A stretch of 36,822 nt of DNA from Thermoplasmata archaeon (GTDB lineage: Archaea > Thermoplasmatota > E2 > DHVEG-1): positions 1 to 36,822 of the forward strand of contig JADBLO010000096.1 in NCBI GenBank assembly GCA_014894395.1, given 5' to 3'. The stretch's first letter is position 1; the number at the start of each line of letters is the position of its first letter. The notes beneath the pieces are model-generated. The model was given only the letters and a program-made list of their open reading frames with translations. It did not search any database and was not told the DNA's origin. Shown here piece by piece: positions 29,273 through 36,822 of this stretch. Both the position numbers and the translations under genes were made by a program.

Positions 29273-31033
29273 TTAAAATAAAAATTTAAAAACAAAAAGT
29301 GATATCACACCAAGAACAAAACTGTACCGAAGCCCTGAAGAAAGTTTACCATCCATCATGAATCCCCCAATCATACCTGCACCAATACCTTGAACAAAAA
29401 CAAATGAACACAACGCGTATTTTAATGCCATTGGATCTATCGTATTCATCATTACGCCAGCCATTTCCACCGTACTTTTCTGGCTCTTGAAAAATGAGGC
29501 AAACAGTGTATTATTAAGTACCATAATTATTCCGAGGAACACAAAAAAACTCATTATAATTACAGTGGTATAGGTAGACATTTCTGATTTTCTCTGTTCT
29601 TCAATATTATTAATTTGCTTGATCTCCTTTGCTGCTGCCATAAAAACTTTCGATGTCATACCTCCCATTATTAGTCCGGTATTTATCGAGACAACTATTC
29701 TTTTAATGATGGCTGATCTCATCCGGTCAGCAAAATTATCAAAAACCTTTGTTACTGGCATATGCCAAGATAGTTCAGCTTTCATTTTTTGTATTTCAGG
29801 GGTTAAGTTCCCATAATGGCCTTTTGATGCAATTTTTATTGCATCAAAGACGGTCATCCCTGAGGAGATACAGTTTCCCATTTCAACCACAAAATCTGGT
29901 AATCTCCTCTCAAGTTCTCGCTGCTTTTGCGCTTGTTTATGACAATAGAAGGTAACAGGCCCTATGAGAACCAGCACTGATAGGAAAAAAATATCAAAAA
30001 AGAAGTACGTAGTAAAATTCACGTATTTGTAATAACTAAATACATAAATAATACAGTAAAAAGAAAGCAATAAACTTGTCGAAAGAAGCAGAATTAAAAT
30101 AAATGATCTGTTTTTTTTATAAAACTCTTTAACAGAACGCTTTTTCTTCGAATGAGGGTTTCTTATTTCTTCTATACTTGTTGATCTTATGAGAGCGTAA
30201 TATCCGCCATATGCTAGTGGCAGAACCAAGAATGAAAAAATAAATAAAATCTCTATAGTGAAACTTGAGGAACCGCCAAAAAACCCCATCACGGATATAA
30301 TGATTACGAGAAATATCGGAAATGCAATAAGCGTGGTGACAAATGTTTCTGCAAGAACGCCAAGAGTATCTAAGTTTTTCTTTCTTGCTAAAAATTCATC
30401 TGCCATGTACTGATCTACAATGGTTGTTAAGTAAATATGAAGATCACTGCCTGATTGAATAGCGCCAATTATTCCTTGGAGAAACGATTTGAATTTTTTT
30501 GAAGGAGTGTTTTCAAGGGAGTGTTTTAACACAGTAATCGTATCGATCCCCATGACATCGAGTTCTTTGATGATTTTTTCTGCTTCTTTTTGTACTTCAC
30601 CATAGATATCGATTGTTGAAAAAGAACGAAAGATATCTGCAGGTGAAACACCTGCTATTGCCATGGTGCTGATAAAATTCACTGCATAGGGTAAGAATCT
30701 ATCGATATTTGCGGCTCTTTTTTTGATATAAGAGTGTGGGATGTATTGACACATCCCCCATATACTCAGCGGCACAAGTGTAAGTAAAAGAATCGCGAGT
30801 AGGAGAGTATTCGTAGAAGAGAAGAAGAGATACAGTAGTAAAGATGGGATAATGGTTAGTATAAACCCCAGGAGCATAGTCATCAAAAACATCGAGAAGT
30901 ATTCCTGATATAACATGTTGATATCGGCTTGTTTTAATGTTATGTTTTTTTCTTGGAACCGCTGTTTTGTTTTTATTGAAAAAAATCTATCAAATTTCCA
31001 TAGGCAGAAGTTTGAATATTTTGAGGATTTCAT
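29273..31033 (-). CDS. FlaJ/TadC-like pilus assembly membrane protein
   Basis: A 586-residue polytopic platform protein of an archaeal type IV pilus. It has two type II secretion F-type domains: the first about 105-235 (AVNFISTMAIAGVSPADIFR and LQGIIGAIQSGSDLHIYL), the second about 380-500 (VEMGNCISSGMTVFDAIK and NTGLIMGGMTSKVFMAAAKEI). Membrane helices lie at about 50-95, 240-290, 310-365 and 500-586. The duplicated architecture is typical of archaeal homologs. The ATG overlaps the ATPase stop by four bases, so the motor and platform are made together. Confidence 0.9.
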   Translation of the reverse strand: MKSSKYSNFCLWKFDRFFSIKTKQRFQEKNITLKQADINMLYQEYFSMFLMTMLLGFILTIIPSLLLYLFFSSTNTLLLAILLLTLVPLSIWGMCQYIPHSYIKKRAANIDRFLPYAVNFISTMAIAGVSPADIFRSFSTIDIYGEVQKEAEKIIKELDVMGIDTITVLKHSLENTPSKKFKSFLQGIIGAIQSGSDLHIYLTTIVDQYMADEFLARKKNLDTLGVLAETFVTTLIAFPIFLVIIISVMGFFGGSSSFTIEILFIFSFLVLPLAYGGYYALIRSTSIEEIRNPHSKKKRSVKEFYKKNRSFILILLLSTSLLLSFYCIIYVFSYYKYVNFTTYFFFDIFFLSVLVLIGPVTFYCHKQAQKQRELERRLPDFVVEMGNCISSGMTVFDAIKIASKGHYGNLTPEIQKMKAELSWHMPVTKVFDNFADRMRSAIIKRIVVSINTGLIMGGMTSKVFMAAAKEIKQINNIEEQRKSEMSTYTTVIIMSFFVFLGIIMVLNNTLFASFFKSQKSTVEMAGVMMNTIDPMALKYALCSFVFVQGIGAGMIGGFMMDGKLSSGLRYSFVLGVISLFVFKFLF

Positions 31034-32979
31034 TCAGAACCGCCTTTTACCTTTTCTAATACAACATCTGGATCTTGGCTATACTCTGTCACAACCTTTC
31101 CGACTTCCTTATAGGAGCGTAGATTATTTTTTCTCATCCATTCTAATACCATAATTCTATTTTTGAACTCAGAAACGAGCTGCTCATCGCTCCATCCTTT
31201 CTTATTTTTAGTTCTATCAAGTAATATGCTTTTTGCTTCTTTCTTAAAATAGTCCTCTGATTCTGAAACCCATGAAAAAGGGAGTGTAAAAATTAGTTTG
31301 TTCGTACTAGAGTCCATTTTGATTATTTCGATAACATTGGTGATTCTTCGTGCAGGTTTACCATTTATAACGGTAGATTTTAAAAACACGACAAGATTAA
31401 GGGATGTGAGGAGTGCTTTTGGTAAAGAAATAGGGGGGTTCTCTAACCTTTGAACCAACGTATGAATATCACTTGCATGAATTGTTGAATATGAAATATG
31501 ACCTGTTGCCATAGCTTGGAAAAGAGCATAGGCTTCTTGCCCACGTATCTCACCTACTATTACGACCTGTGGCCGCTGACGTAGTGCAGCTCGAGTAAGA
31601 TCAAACATATCAATATCTTTACTAGTTTTATGTTCTGCAGATTGAGAAAAACCAGTTCTTGTAGTGCCCGCTATCCAGTTCTCATGGGGGAGCATCACCT
31701 CTCGGGTATCCTCTATGGAAAAAATCTTATATGCAGCTGGTAAAAAAAGTGCAAAAGCATTCAATGTTGATGTCTTCCCAGAAGCGGTACCCCCACAGAA
31801 GAGAATAGACGCACCATTTTCAATAGCAAGCCAGAAATATGCGGCCATCTCCAATGACATTGTGCCGGTATTAATCAAATCAATTGGAGTGAAGGGATCC
31901 TCTCGAAATCTCCTAATAGTAAAAGTTGAAAATGGCGTCACGGTTTTCGCCAACATTACCGATAGCCGAGACCCATCAGCAAGTTTCCCATCGATAATTG
32001 GTTCATAAATTGAGATTTGTTTACCGCAAATCTGAGCCAATTTCACAGCAAAAGAATCCAATTCATCAGGATTTTCAAAGACGATGTTGCTTTTTATCGA
32101 TTCATATGTTTTATGATAAATAAAAATGGGGATATTGGGACCGTCACAAGAGATATCCTCAATACCTTCGTCATGCATCAATATATCGATTTTACCATAT
32201 CCTACAAACTCTTGAAAAATATAGTAAAAAATTTTATCTTTGGAGGTCTCGTTTAGTTTAATATGGCCATCAACAATAATTTTTTGTAATGATTCATTAA
32301 GCATTGTTATTTTTTCAGCGGTGTTGATTTCAAAAACATCAATAGTAGAACGTAATTCAAACAACTCAATGAGTTTGTTTTTTATTTCTTGTTCCTTTTT
32401 TTCCAGCTGAGGCTCATGTACCTCATAGACGTAGGTCTTACTATTATTATCAAACTTGATTACCCGGCTTCCAAGGCCTTTCCATCCAAAACCTGCTCGT
32501 TCGTCGTCTGCCTTCTTGCTGTTTTTTTTCTGCGGCTCTTGTTGGTCGTTCGATAAGAAATCTTTCGATTCGTCTGTAGTTTCCTCTATGGAGGGCATTT
32601 GTAATTCTTTGGTTTTTTCAGATGGTTCTATTACCTGCTGTATTTCTTGAAGCCCTATTGCTTCTCCTCGGACCACCGCAGTATCGTTTTCTCTAATCAA
32701 CCTCGTGTGGAACTCTTGGTCATCCGTCTGATCCAAATCTGCATCTATTGTCTTTATCCCAAGAATATTTTCTAGTTGCCGTTCCACAGCATCCATAAAT
32801 TTAAAATCAGGGTTGTCGGTGACGGGAATATCTGAAATAACTTTTCCGGATCCAACAGGTTTTTTATTAAAAATATCCTTTGAGCATGTAACGAGCTCTA
32901 ATTCCTGAGGTGTTTCCTCTTTTTTCCCTAGTATTTCCTCTTTTCGAAGTATTTTTATAATCTCAGGTTCGTCCTTCAT
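31030..32979 (-). CDS. Archaeal type IV pilus secretion ATPase (FlaI/GspE/TadA family)
   Basis: The 649-residue motor ATPase has Walker A GGTASGKT (about 396-403), the Asp box with glutamate in FSIEDTREV (about 420-428), Walker B-like VVIVGEIRG (about 472-480) and the His box GHISYSTIHA (about 493-502). A long charged N-terminal region (1-190) precedes the conserved N-domain. I chose ATG 32979 because GGAGG lies six bases upstream; an open frame continues to 33042 but has no site. The first 19 residues, MKDEPEIIKILRKEEILGK, match the start of the histidine kinase at 14957. It is the first gene of the pilus operon. Confidence 0.92.
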   Translation of the reverse strand: MKDEPEIIKILRKEEILGKKEETPQELELVTCSKDIFNKKPVGSGKVISDIPVTDNPDFKFMDAVERQLENILGIKTIDADLDQTDDQEFHTRLIRENDTAVVRGEAIGLQEIQQVIEPSEKTKELQMPSIEETTDESKDFLSNDQQEPQKKNSKKADDERAGFGWKGLGSRVIKFDNNSKTYVYEVHEPQLEKKEQEIKNKLIELFELRSTIDVFEINTAEKITMLNESLQKIIVDGHIKLNETSKDKIFYYIFQEFVGYGKIDILMHDEGIEDISCDGPNIPIFIYHKTYESIKSNIVFENPDELDSFAVKLAQICGKQISIYEPIIDGKLADGSRLSVMLAKTVTPFSTFTIRRFREDPFTPIDLINTGTMSLEMAAYFWLAIENGASILFCGGTASGKTSTLNAFALFLPAAYKIFSIEDTREVMLPHENWIAGTTRTGFSQSAEHKTSKDIDMFDLTRAALRQRPQVVIVGEIRGQEAYALFQAMATGHISYSTIHASDIHTLVQRLENPPISLPKALLTSLNLVVFLKSTVINGKPARRITNVIEIIKMDSSTNKLIFTLPFSWVSESEDYFKKEAKSILLDRTKNKKGWSDEQLVSEFKNRIMVLEWMRKNNLRSYKEVGKVVTEYSQDPDVVLEKVKGGSE

Positions 32980-33109
32980 TGAAGCCTCCAAAAAACAACT
33001 TTTTGTATTTGGGGAAAACAGAAATCTTCTTGACAGTCTCAATTAATAATACACTATCCATCTGATGAATCCCATCCTCTATCAGTACCTGTTTTTTATA
33101 CTAATGACT

Positions 33110-33165
33110 GTAATGCTAGAACATTACATTCGTAGTGAATATCTTGCCAATATAAAATAGTAACG
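33110..33165 (-). promoter_or_regulatory. Promoter with GTAAT-N8-ATTAC operator for the pilus operon
   Basis: On the minus strand CGTTACTATTTTATA (plus 33151-33165) is the BRE/TATA element. After 23 nt comes GTAAT-N8-ATTAC (33110-33127), extended to TGTAATG-N6-CATTACA at 33109-33128. Sequence and spacing match the receiver 1/KaiC-like promoter (13430-13485). The leader to ATG 32979 would be about 145 nt. The rest of 33166-33310 contains nothing recognisable. Confidence 0.62.
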
Positions 33166-33310
33166 GATGAAAAATTACGATTATATTTTAGAAAGAAAAA
33201 ACTGATACAGATACGTACCCCCAAGGAACAATGGTATAACAGAGTGAAGCCTAGAATATCTTAGGTATTACGTGCTTTACCTCAAAATATTTTCTTGCTA
33301 CAAGAATTTT

Positions 33311-34615
33311 TTAAGCATATTTTCTTATTACCAAAATGATAACAACAATTGCTATCCCCAAAAATGTGAAAATAACATAATCAAATAAAGGGGATTTCTG
33401 TAAATCTTCACCAGGGGAGGTTGAAATAAAGATGGTAACGTATTCTGTTGCTGTATCACTCACTCCATCATTATCGGTAACCCTTAGGGATACCTGGTAT
33501 GTTCCTCCAGCGGAATAATTATGAGCAGGACTCCTCACATTCGAAGTTGCTTCATCTCCAAAATCCCAACTCCAAGAAACCACTGTTCCATCAGTATCTA
33601 TTGATGTATCGGTGAACAGTATCGTATCATTAATCTTTGGAAGAAACGGCGAAAAAAATGTAAATTTAGCGGTAGGCCCGACATTTAACACGGATATCTT
33701 CCTAGAAACCTTATTTACTGCTTGATCATCATCAACAACACTCAAAGTCACAATATACGATCCATTATCAACATACTGATGTGTCGCATTCTGCAACGTA
33801 GACGTATTCCCATCGTCGAAATCCCAAAACCAGGAAACAATATAGCCATTAAAATCAGTCGACATATCATTAAAAGTCACGATTTGTAAATCAGTAGGAG
33901 TCAGAGGAGAATAACTAAAATCAGCGACAGGTGGCACCGTAAACGGTTTCATCAACGGATGCTTATCAAGACTACCAGCACCACCTATACGATAGGAGGT
34001 ATCGCCAAACCCATCCCTATCACGATCCACGCCAGCATAATCATCCCAATAGTTTCCACCGTGGAGATAACCAGCATCCCAGGAGTTACTCCCCAGATCA
34101 TACGCATTATGCGTATTATTCAAGAAATTATTATTATAAATAACGTTGTTAAAAACACTTCCTAAAAACATACCGTACTCTGCATCTCGAATAGTGTTTT
34201 CCGTAATCATACTACCAGACGAATTATATATTCTAATACCGCAGGTGCCATTTTTGATTGTACAACCACGTATAGTCACATGATCAGCAGAAATATTCAC
34301 AACATCTTCAACTCCACAGCCATCAATAATCACATTACCTTTACCACTACCATTTACATTGATAGTTTTATTGATAACTATATTCCCGCGATATATTCCT
34401 GCAAAAACATATACAGTACCATTTTCCATTACTGCATCAATACCATCCTGAATAAACCGAAATGGATGACCCGATGAACCATCCCAAGGACCCACAGCAT
34501 TGTCACCATCGACAAAAATAGTAACCCCTGCGGCATTTGCCGTATCAAATAGAAAAACAAATACAAATGAAGACACCATTAAAAAAACTAAAAAGAATAC
34601 CAATTTTTTTTGCAT
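33311..34615 (-). CDS. Membrane-anchored surface protein: beta-helix plus two PKD domains
   Basis: A 434-residue protein with a signal peptide (LVFFLVFLMVSSFVFVFLFDTANAA, 4-28). A NosD-like right-handed beta-helix (about 30-210, with repeated strands such as NVIIDGCGVEDVVNISADHV and IYNSSGSMITENTI) is followed by a Dx-D-x-DG calcium-like motif (GVDRDRDGFGDTSY). Two PKD domains come next (about 232-310 and 315-395; signature WFWDFDDGN and WSWDFGDEA), then a C-terminal membrane helix with RKYA tail. It is likely exposed on the cell surface for binding polymers or partners. AAGGAG precedes the ATG. It is downstream of, but not clearly in, the pilus operon. Confidence 0.85.
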   Translation of the reverse strand: MQKKLVFFLVFLMVSSFVFVFLFDTANAAGVTIFVDGDNAVGPWDGSSGHPFRFIQDGIDAVMENGTVYVFAGIYRGNIVINKTINVNGSGKGNVIIDGCGVEDVVNISADHVTIRGCTIKNGTCGIRIYNSSGSMITENTIRDAEYGMFLGSVFNNVIYNNNFLNNTHNAYDLGSNSWDAGYLHGGNYWDDYAGVDRDRDGFGDTSYRIGGAGSLDKHPLMKPFTVPPVADFSYSPLTPTDLQIVTFNDMSTDFNGYIVSWFWDFDDGNTSTLQNATHQYVDNGSYIVTLSVVDDDQAVNKVSRKISVLNVGPTAKFTFFSPFLPKINDTILFTDTSIDTDGTVVSWSWDFGDEATSNVRSPAHNYSAGGTYQVSLRVTDNDGVSDTATEYVTIFISTSPGEDLQKSPLFDYVIFTFLGIAIVVIILVIRKYA

Positions 34616-34687
34616 GTTTCTCCTTACAATAATAAAATCATAATGTCTTTACATAATTGTGATATGCTTTCTGTTCATTTTATGCGT

Positions 34688-34757
34688 GCAATGAAATTAG
34701 TCTAACATGACGGTGGGATGCATATGCGAGGGTATCCTGTTAAACTAATTTCATTGC
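34688..34757 (-). terminator. Long hairpin directly after the tiny pilin-like gene
   Basis: GCAATGAAATTAGTCTAACA (34688-34707) and TGTTAAACTAATTTCATTGC (34738-34757) are reverse complements over 20 bp with one mismatch, around a 30-nt loop. On the minus strand the hairpin starts immediately after the TGA of the 36-residue gene at 34758. There is no T-run, so it may be a stabilising 3' structure, an RNA processing site or a small mobile element rather than a simple terminator. Confidence 0.55.
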
Positions 34758-34868
34758 TCATCCAGATGAGAATAGTGCAACCGATATCGGAACAATTAAT
34801 ATCATGGTAATGAGAGTAGAACTTCCTCTCTTATTTTTCACAAATTTTCTCTGTGCTTTTCTCCTCAT
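34758..34868 (-). CDS. Tiny pilin-like peptide (36 residues)
   Basis: The frame runs from ATG 34868 to TGA 34760-34758. It encodes a basic start (MRRKAQRKFVKNKRG) and one hydrophobic segment (SSTLITMILIVPISVALF). The KRG-S junction before a hydrophobic stretch resembles a class III signal or the start of TadE-like pilins, but the protein ends straight after the helix. Support for it being real: GGTGG five bases before the ATG, a TATA box and three phased ATTAC elements upstream, and a 20-bp hairpin that begins right at the stop. It may be a miniature pilin, a membrane regulator or a truncated minor pilin. Confidence 0.45.
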   Translation of the reverse strand: MRRKAQRKFVKNKRGSSTLITMILIVPISVALFSSG

Positions 34869-34886
34869 CGCCACCTTAAAATTTAA

Positions 34887-34927
34887 ATTACGCTAAAATT
34901 ACAAAAGCATTACATAATATATATATT
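34887..34927 (-). promoter_or_regulatory. Promoter with three phased GTAAT elements for the tiny pilin-like gene
   Basis: ATAATATATATATT (about 34914-34927) is a TATA element on either strand. On the minus strand GTAAT occurs three times downstream of it, exactly 11 nt apart (plus-strand ATTAC at 34887, 34898 and 34909), one helical turn each. The half-site is the same as in the palindromes at 13430, 19423 and 33110. Confidence 0.45.
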
Positions 34928-34981
34928 TTTTGGGTAGGCAGTTGAAAAATTTATGAAAACCAGATAGTTCACGATTTCGTT

Positions 34982-36121
34982 TCATCCTTTTTCCAAACCA
35001 AACACATCCGCTCCTCTAAAACGCTCTTCGATATTGATAACAGATTCAACCGGTAAGGTAAACCGAAATGTGCTGCCTTCTCCAGGTTTCCCCGTGCTTT
35101 CAACCCAAATACGGCCACCATGAGCAATAATAATGCCATAACAAATCGCAAGACCAAGGCCTGCTCCACCAAATTTTGTATCTGCATCAGAATCTACTTG
35201 ATAGAAAGTCTGAAAGATTTTCTTATGATGTTCTTCAGGTATGCCTCTGCCGTAATCCTGAAATTCAAACAAAACATCTTCCTTTTCTTTTCTTGCTTTG
35301 ATATGTATCATTGAGTCATCTGGCGAGAACTTTATAGCGTTGTTTAAAAGATTGACAACAACTTGTGTAATCCGGTCTATATCAATAGTTAATTCAGGGA
35401 CATCTATTCCCGTTTCTACGTTAATTTTTATTCCTTTTAAATCTGCGGAGGCCTGCATGGTTTCAGCGATTTCTTTTACCATTTTTGTAACATCTATTTT
35501 TTCAGTAACAAATCTCATCGTCCCAGATTCCAGCCGTGAAATATCAAGAATATCTTGGATGAGACGATCCAGACGATTTGAATTCCGCAAGATAACCTCC
35601 AAGGAATGTTTTTGTTCCTCATTGATTGTTCCAAGATTTCCTTTTAACAACATTTGGTTATATCCTTTGATTGTTGACATTGGCGTCCGTAGTTCATGTG
35701 AGGTGATGTTGAGGAAGTTTGATTTGATTTTATCGAGTTTTTTCAATTGAATATTCTGCTGTTCAATTTTGTTTTTTGATTGTCCTAAGTCCTCCAGCGT
35801 TTTCTGTAGATCTTCCAGGATATTAAGAGTTGCAATCTCACTTTCTCTCAGTTCAGCAACTTTTTCATCGAGTTCACTTGTTCTTTCTTTAACTTTTTTC
35901 TCAAGAGTTTTTTGTGCTTCTATTTGCTTTTCCTCTGAACGCTTGAGCTCGATGATATATTCACGGATGTCATCTATCATCATATTGATGCCCATACCAA
36001 GTGAATCAAGATCGTCGTTCTTACCAGAAAGCTCAATCTGGATAGAGTAATCTCCTCTTGCAACTTTCGTAATTCCTTCAATTATTTCACTTATACGGTC
36101 TTTTTCTAAAGGTTTATCCAT
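34982..36121 (-). CDS. Histidine kinase with HAMP-like domain and coiled coil
   Basis: A 379-residue cytoplasmic kinase. A HAMP-like segment (about 8-60: ITKVARGDYSIQIE, DDLDSLGMGINMMIDDI) occurs without membrane helices. A long coiled coil (60-130) leads to the phospho-acceptor helix NITSHELRTPMS (H142), and the ATPase core has NLLNNAIKFSP, DYGRGIP and GGAGLGLAI. The kinase core is closely similar at DNA level to those at 15269 and 13878. The ATG at 36121 overlaps the stop of the upstream gene (TAATG), with AAGGGG before it, and is preferred over 36142. Soluble HAMP input suggests signals come from partner proteins, for example the two SpoIIAA-like proteins encoded upstream. Confidence 0.9.
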   Translation of the reverse strand: MDKPLEKDRISEIIEGITKVARGDYSIQIELSGKNDDLDSLGMGINMMIDDIREYIIELKRSEEKQIEAQKTLEKKVKERTSELDEKVAELRESEIATLNILEDLQKTLEDLGQSKNKIEQQNIQLKKLDKIKSNFLNITSHELRTPMSTIKGYNQMLLKGNLGTINEEQKHSLEVILRNSNRLDRLIQDILDISRLESGTMRFVTEKIDVTKMVKEIAETMQASADLKGIKINVETGIDVPELTIDIDRITQVVVNLLNNAIKFSPDDSMIHIKARKEKEDVLFEFQDYGRGIPEEHHKKIFQTFYQVDSDADTKFGGAGLGLAICYGIIIAHGGRIWVESTGKPGEGSTFRFTLPVESVINIEERFRGADVFGLEKG

Positions 36122-36531
36122 TACTCGTCCCCTTTCAGCCAAGCAAGAGCCTCTTCCTTTGTCTTAAAAAACCGCATATCTTTTTTTTGAGATATTCCCA
36201 TAACAAAAGAGGCAAGCACTCTTGCAACTGGGTGCAATCCAAATATAGCAACCTTACCAAGTTTTTCACTCGTCTCAGTCCGTTCTCTATATAGCTCTCT
36301 CGCTACTGGCGATTGCTTTCCAGCTTTATTGATGTCTGCAAAGAGATTCACTTTTCCATCGACCATGTTCTCAAGTCTTTGAACAGCCTCTATAAATGCA
36401 ATTGCCATTTTCTCATCCATTTCACCAACAAGTGTAATATATAGTATATTATCCTCACCAAGATACATTCTATTTTCTCCTACCCAGATTTCTCTTTCAC
36501 TTACTTGCTTGACTTCTACTTTTTTTTCCAT
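36121..36531 (-). CDS. SpoIIAA/STAS-like protein (copy 2)
   Basis: A 136-residue protein. A short N-terminal extension precedes a beta strand (RMYLGEDNILYITLVGEMDEKMAIAFIEAV), a core with VNLFADINKAGKQSPVARE, and a terminal KVAIFGLHPVARVLASFVMG, KDMRFFKTKEEALAWL. The last part is the hallmark of SpoIIAA-like/STAS-SEC14 proteins that may bind lipids or act as anti-anti-sigma-like partners. I start it at 36531 because AAGGGA lies seven bases upstream and itself overlaps the ATG at 36546. It is coupled to the histidine kinase (TAATG) and paralogous to the gene upstream. Confidence 0.82.
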   Translation of the reverse strand: MEKKVEVKQVSEREIWVGENRMYLGEDNILYITLVGEMDEKMAIAFIEAVQRLENMVDGKVNLFADINKAGKQSPVARELYRERTETSEKLGKVAIFGLHPVARVLASFVMGISQKKDMRFFKTKEEALAWLKGDE

Positions 36532-36563
36532 TTTTCTTCCCTTCATCTGAGTTTATCTATGGC

Positions 36564-36822
36564 TCATTCCTTCAACCATGCATAAGCTTCTTCCTTGGTC
36601 TTGAAAAATCGCATATCTTTCTTTTTGGTAATTCCCATAACAAAAGATGCAAGCACTCTTGCAACTGGATGCGTTCCGAAAATGGCAACTTTCCCGGTTT
36701 TCTCATACTCACTTATTTCTTTAAATATTTTTCTTGATTCGGGAGATGCCTTTCCAAATTGATTTAAGTCTACAAGGATATTCACTTTTCCTTTGACCAT
36801 ATTCATAAGTTTAACATCAGCC
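36564..36822 (-). CDS. SpoIIAA/STAS-like protein (copy 1), cut by the window edge
   Basis: The frame is open to the right edge, so the 5' end is missing. The visible 86 residues (VKLMNMVKGKVNILVDLNQ, KVAIFGTHPVARVLASFVMG and KDMRFFKTKEEAYAWLKE) match copy 2 closely, indicating tandem duplication. It lies 32 bp upstream of copy 2 and is probably in the same operon with the HAMP-like kinase. Confidence 0.8.
   Translation of the reverse strand, partial: ADVKLMNMVKGKVNILVDLNQFGKASPESRKIFKEISEYEKTGKVAIFGTHPVARVLASFVMGITKKKDMRFFKTKEEAYAWLKE

Noticed and set aside
33311-34615. NosD proper (copper-site maturation protein of nitrous oxide reductase)
   Set aside because: Only the beta-helix repeat type is shared; PKD domains, a membrane anchor and the lack of nos neighbours indicate a surface protein.

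Overview
The window looks like chromosome of an uncultured archaeon, most plausibly a Thermoplasmatota lineage of the marine or sediment type. The signs are a compact A+T-rich genome with TATA-box promoters, an archaeal type IV pilus locus (secretion ATPase, FlaJ/TadC-like membrane protein, pilin-type proteins), KaiC/RecA-like ATPases, cytoplasmic PAS histidine kinases with stand-alone receivers, PKD/beta-helix surface proteins and secreted gingipain-like C25 peptidases. The lineage is an inference: there is no rRNA or complete tRNA here.

Region 1 (1-11.1 kb) is accessory DNA. All its genes are on the minus strand: an ABC-2 exporter, two small membrane proteins, two C25 peptidases, and an operon of an isochorismatase-like hydrolase, a thioredoxin-reductase-like flavoprotein and an RlmN/Cfr-like radical SAM protein. 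Between the genes lie two families of direct repeats, all on the plus strand. Each ends like the 3' part of a tRNA gene (T-loop through discriminator base). One family (S: 200, 3237, 5863, 8185, 11024) is a 60-bp unit; the other (L: 334, 2482, 3161, 3367, 4031) is about 21 bp. Each cassette of one to three genes has a repeat on both sides, which looks like an array built at tRNA-type attachment sites. No integrase is visible. A transposase tail and a REP-like hairpin are further signs of mobility.

Region 2 (11.2-26.7 kb) is signal transduction. On the minus strand lie a histidine kinase, two receivers, two P-loop-less KaiC-like proteins and a second kinase. On the plus strand lie a receiver-receiver fusion, a receiver, a CheB-CheR-PAS fusion, a PAS kinase, a receiver, a V4R-like fragment, two more P-loop-less KaiC-like proteins and one true KaiC ATPase. 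The segment from about 19.54 to 23.19 kb is G+C-rich and bacterial in character. It begins inside an archaeal reading frame and ends in frame within the PAS kinase, so the kinase is a bacterial sensor half joined to an archaeal catalytic half. A second kinase carries a G+C-rich PAS module bounded by the same TERK hinge.

Region 3 (26.7-36.8 kb) holds the pilus operon (minus strand), a membrane-anchored beta-helix/PKD protein, an overlooked 36-residue pilin-like gene followed by a strong hairpin, and an operon of two SpoIIAA-like proteins with a HAMP-type kinase.

Regions 2 and 3 appear linked. The pilus operon and the receiver/KaiC-like operon have nearly identical promoters: the same BRE/TATA, then 23 nt, then GTAAT-N8-ATTAC. 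The pilus ATPase and one histidine kinase also share an N-terminal peptide tag. A coherent reading, which is inference, is a two-component/KaiC-like network controlling assembly of a surface pilus.
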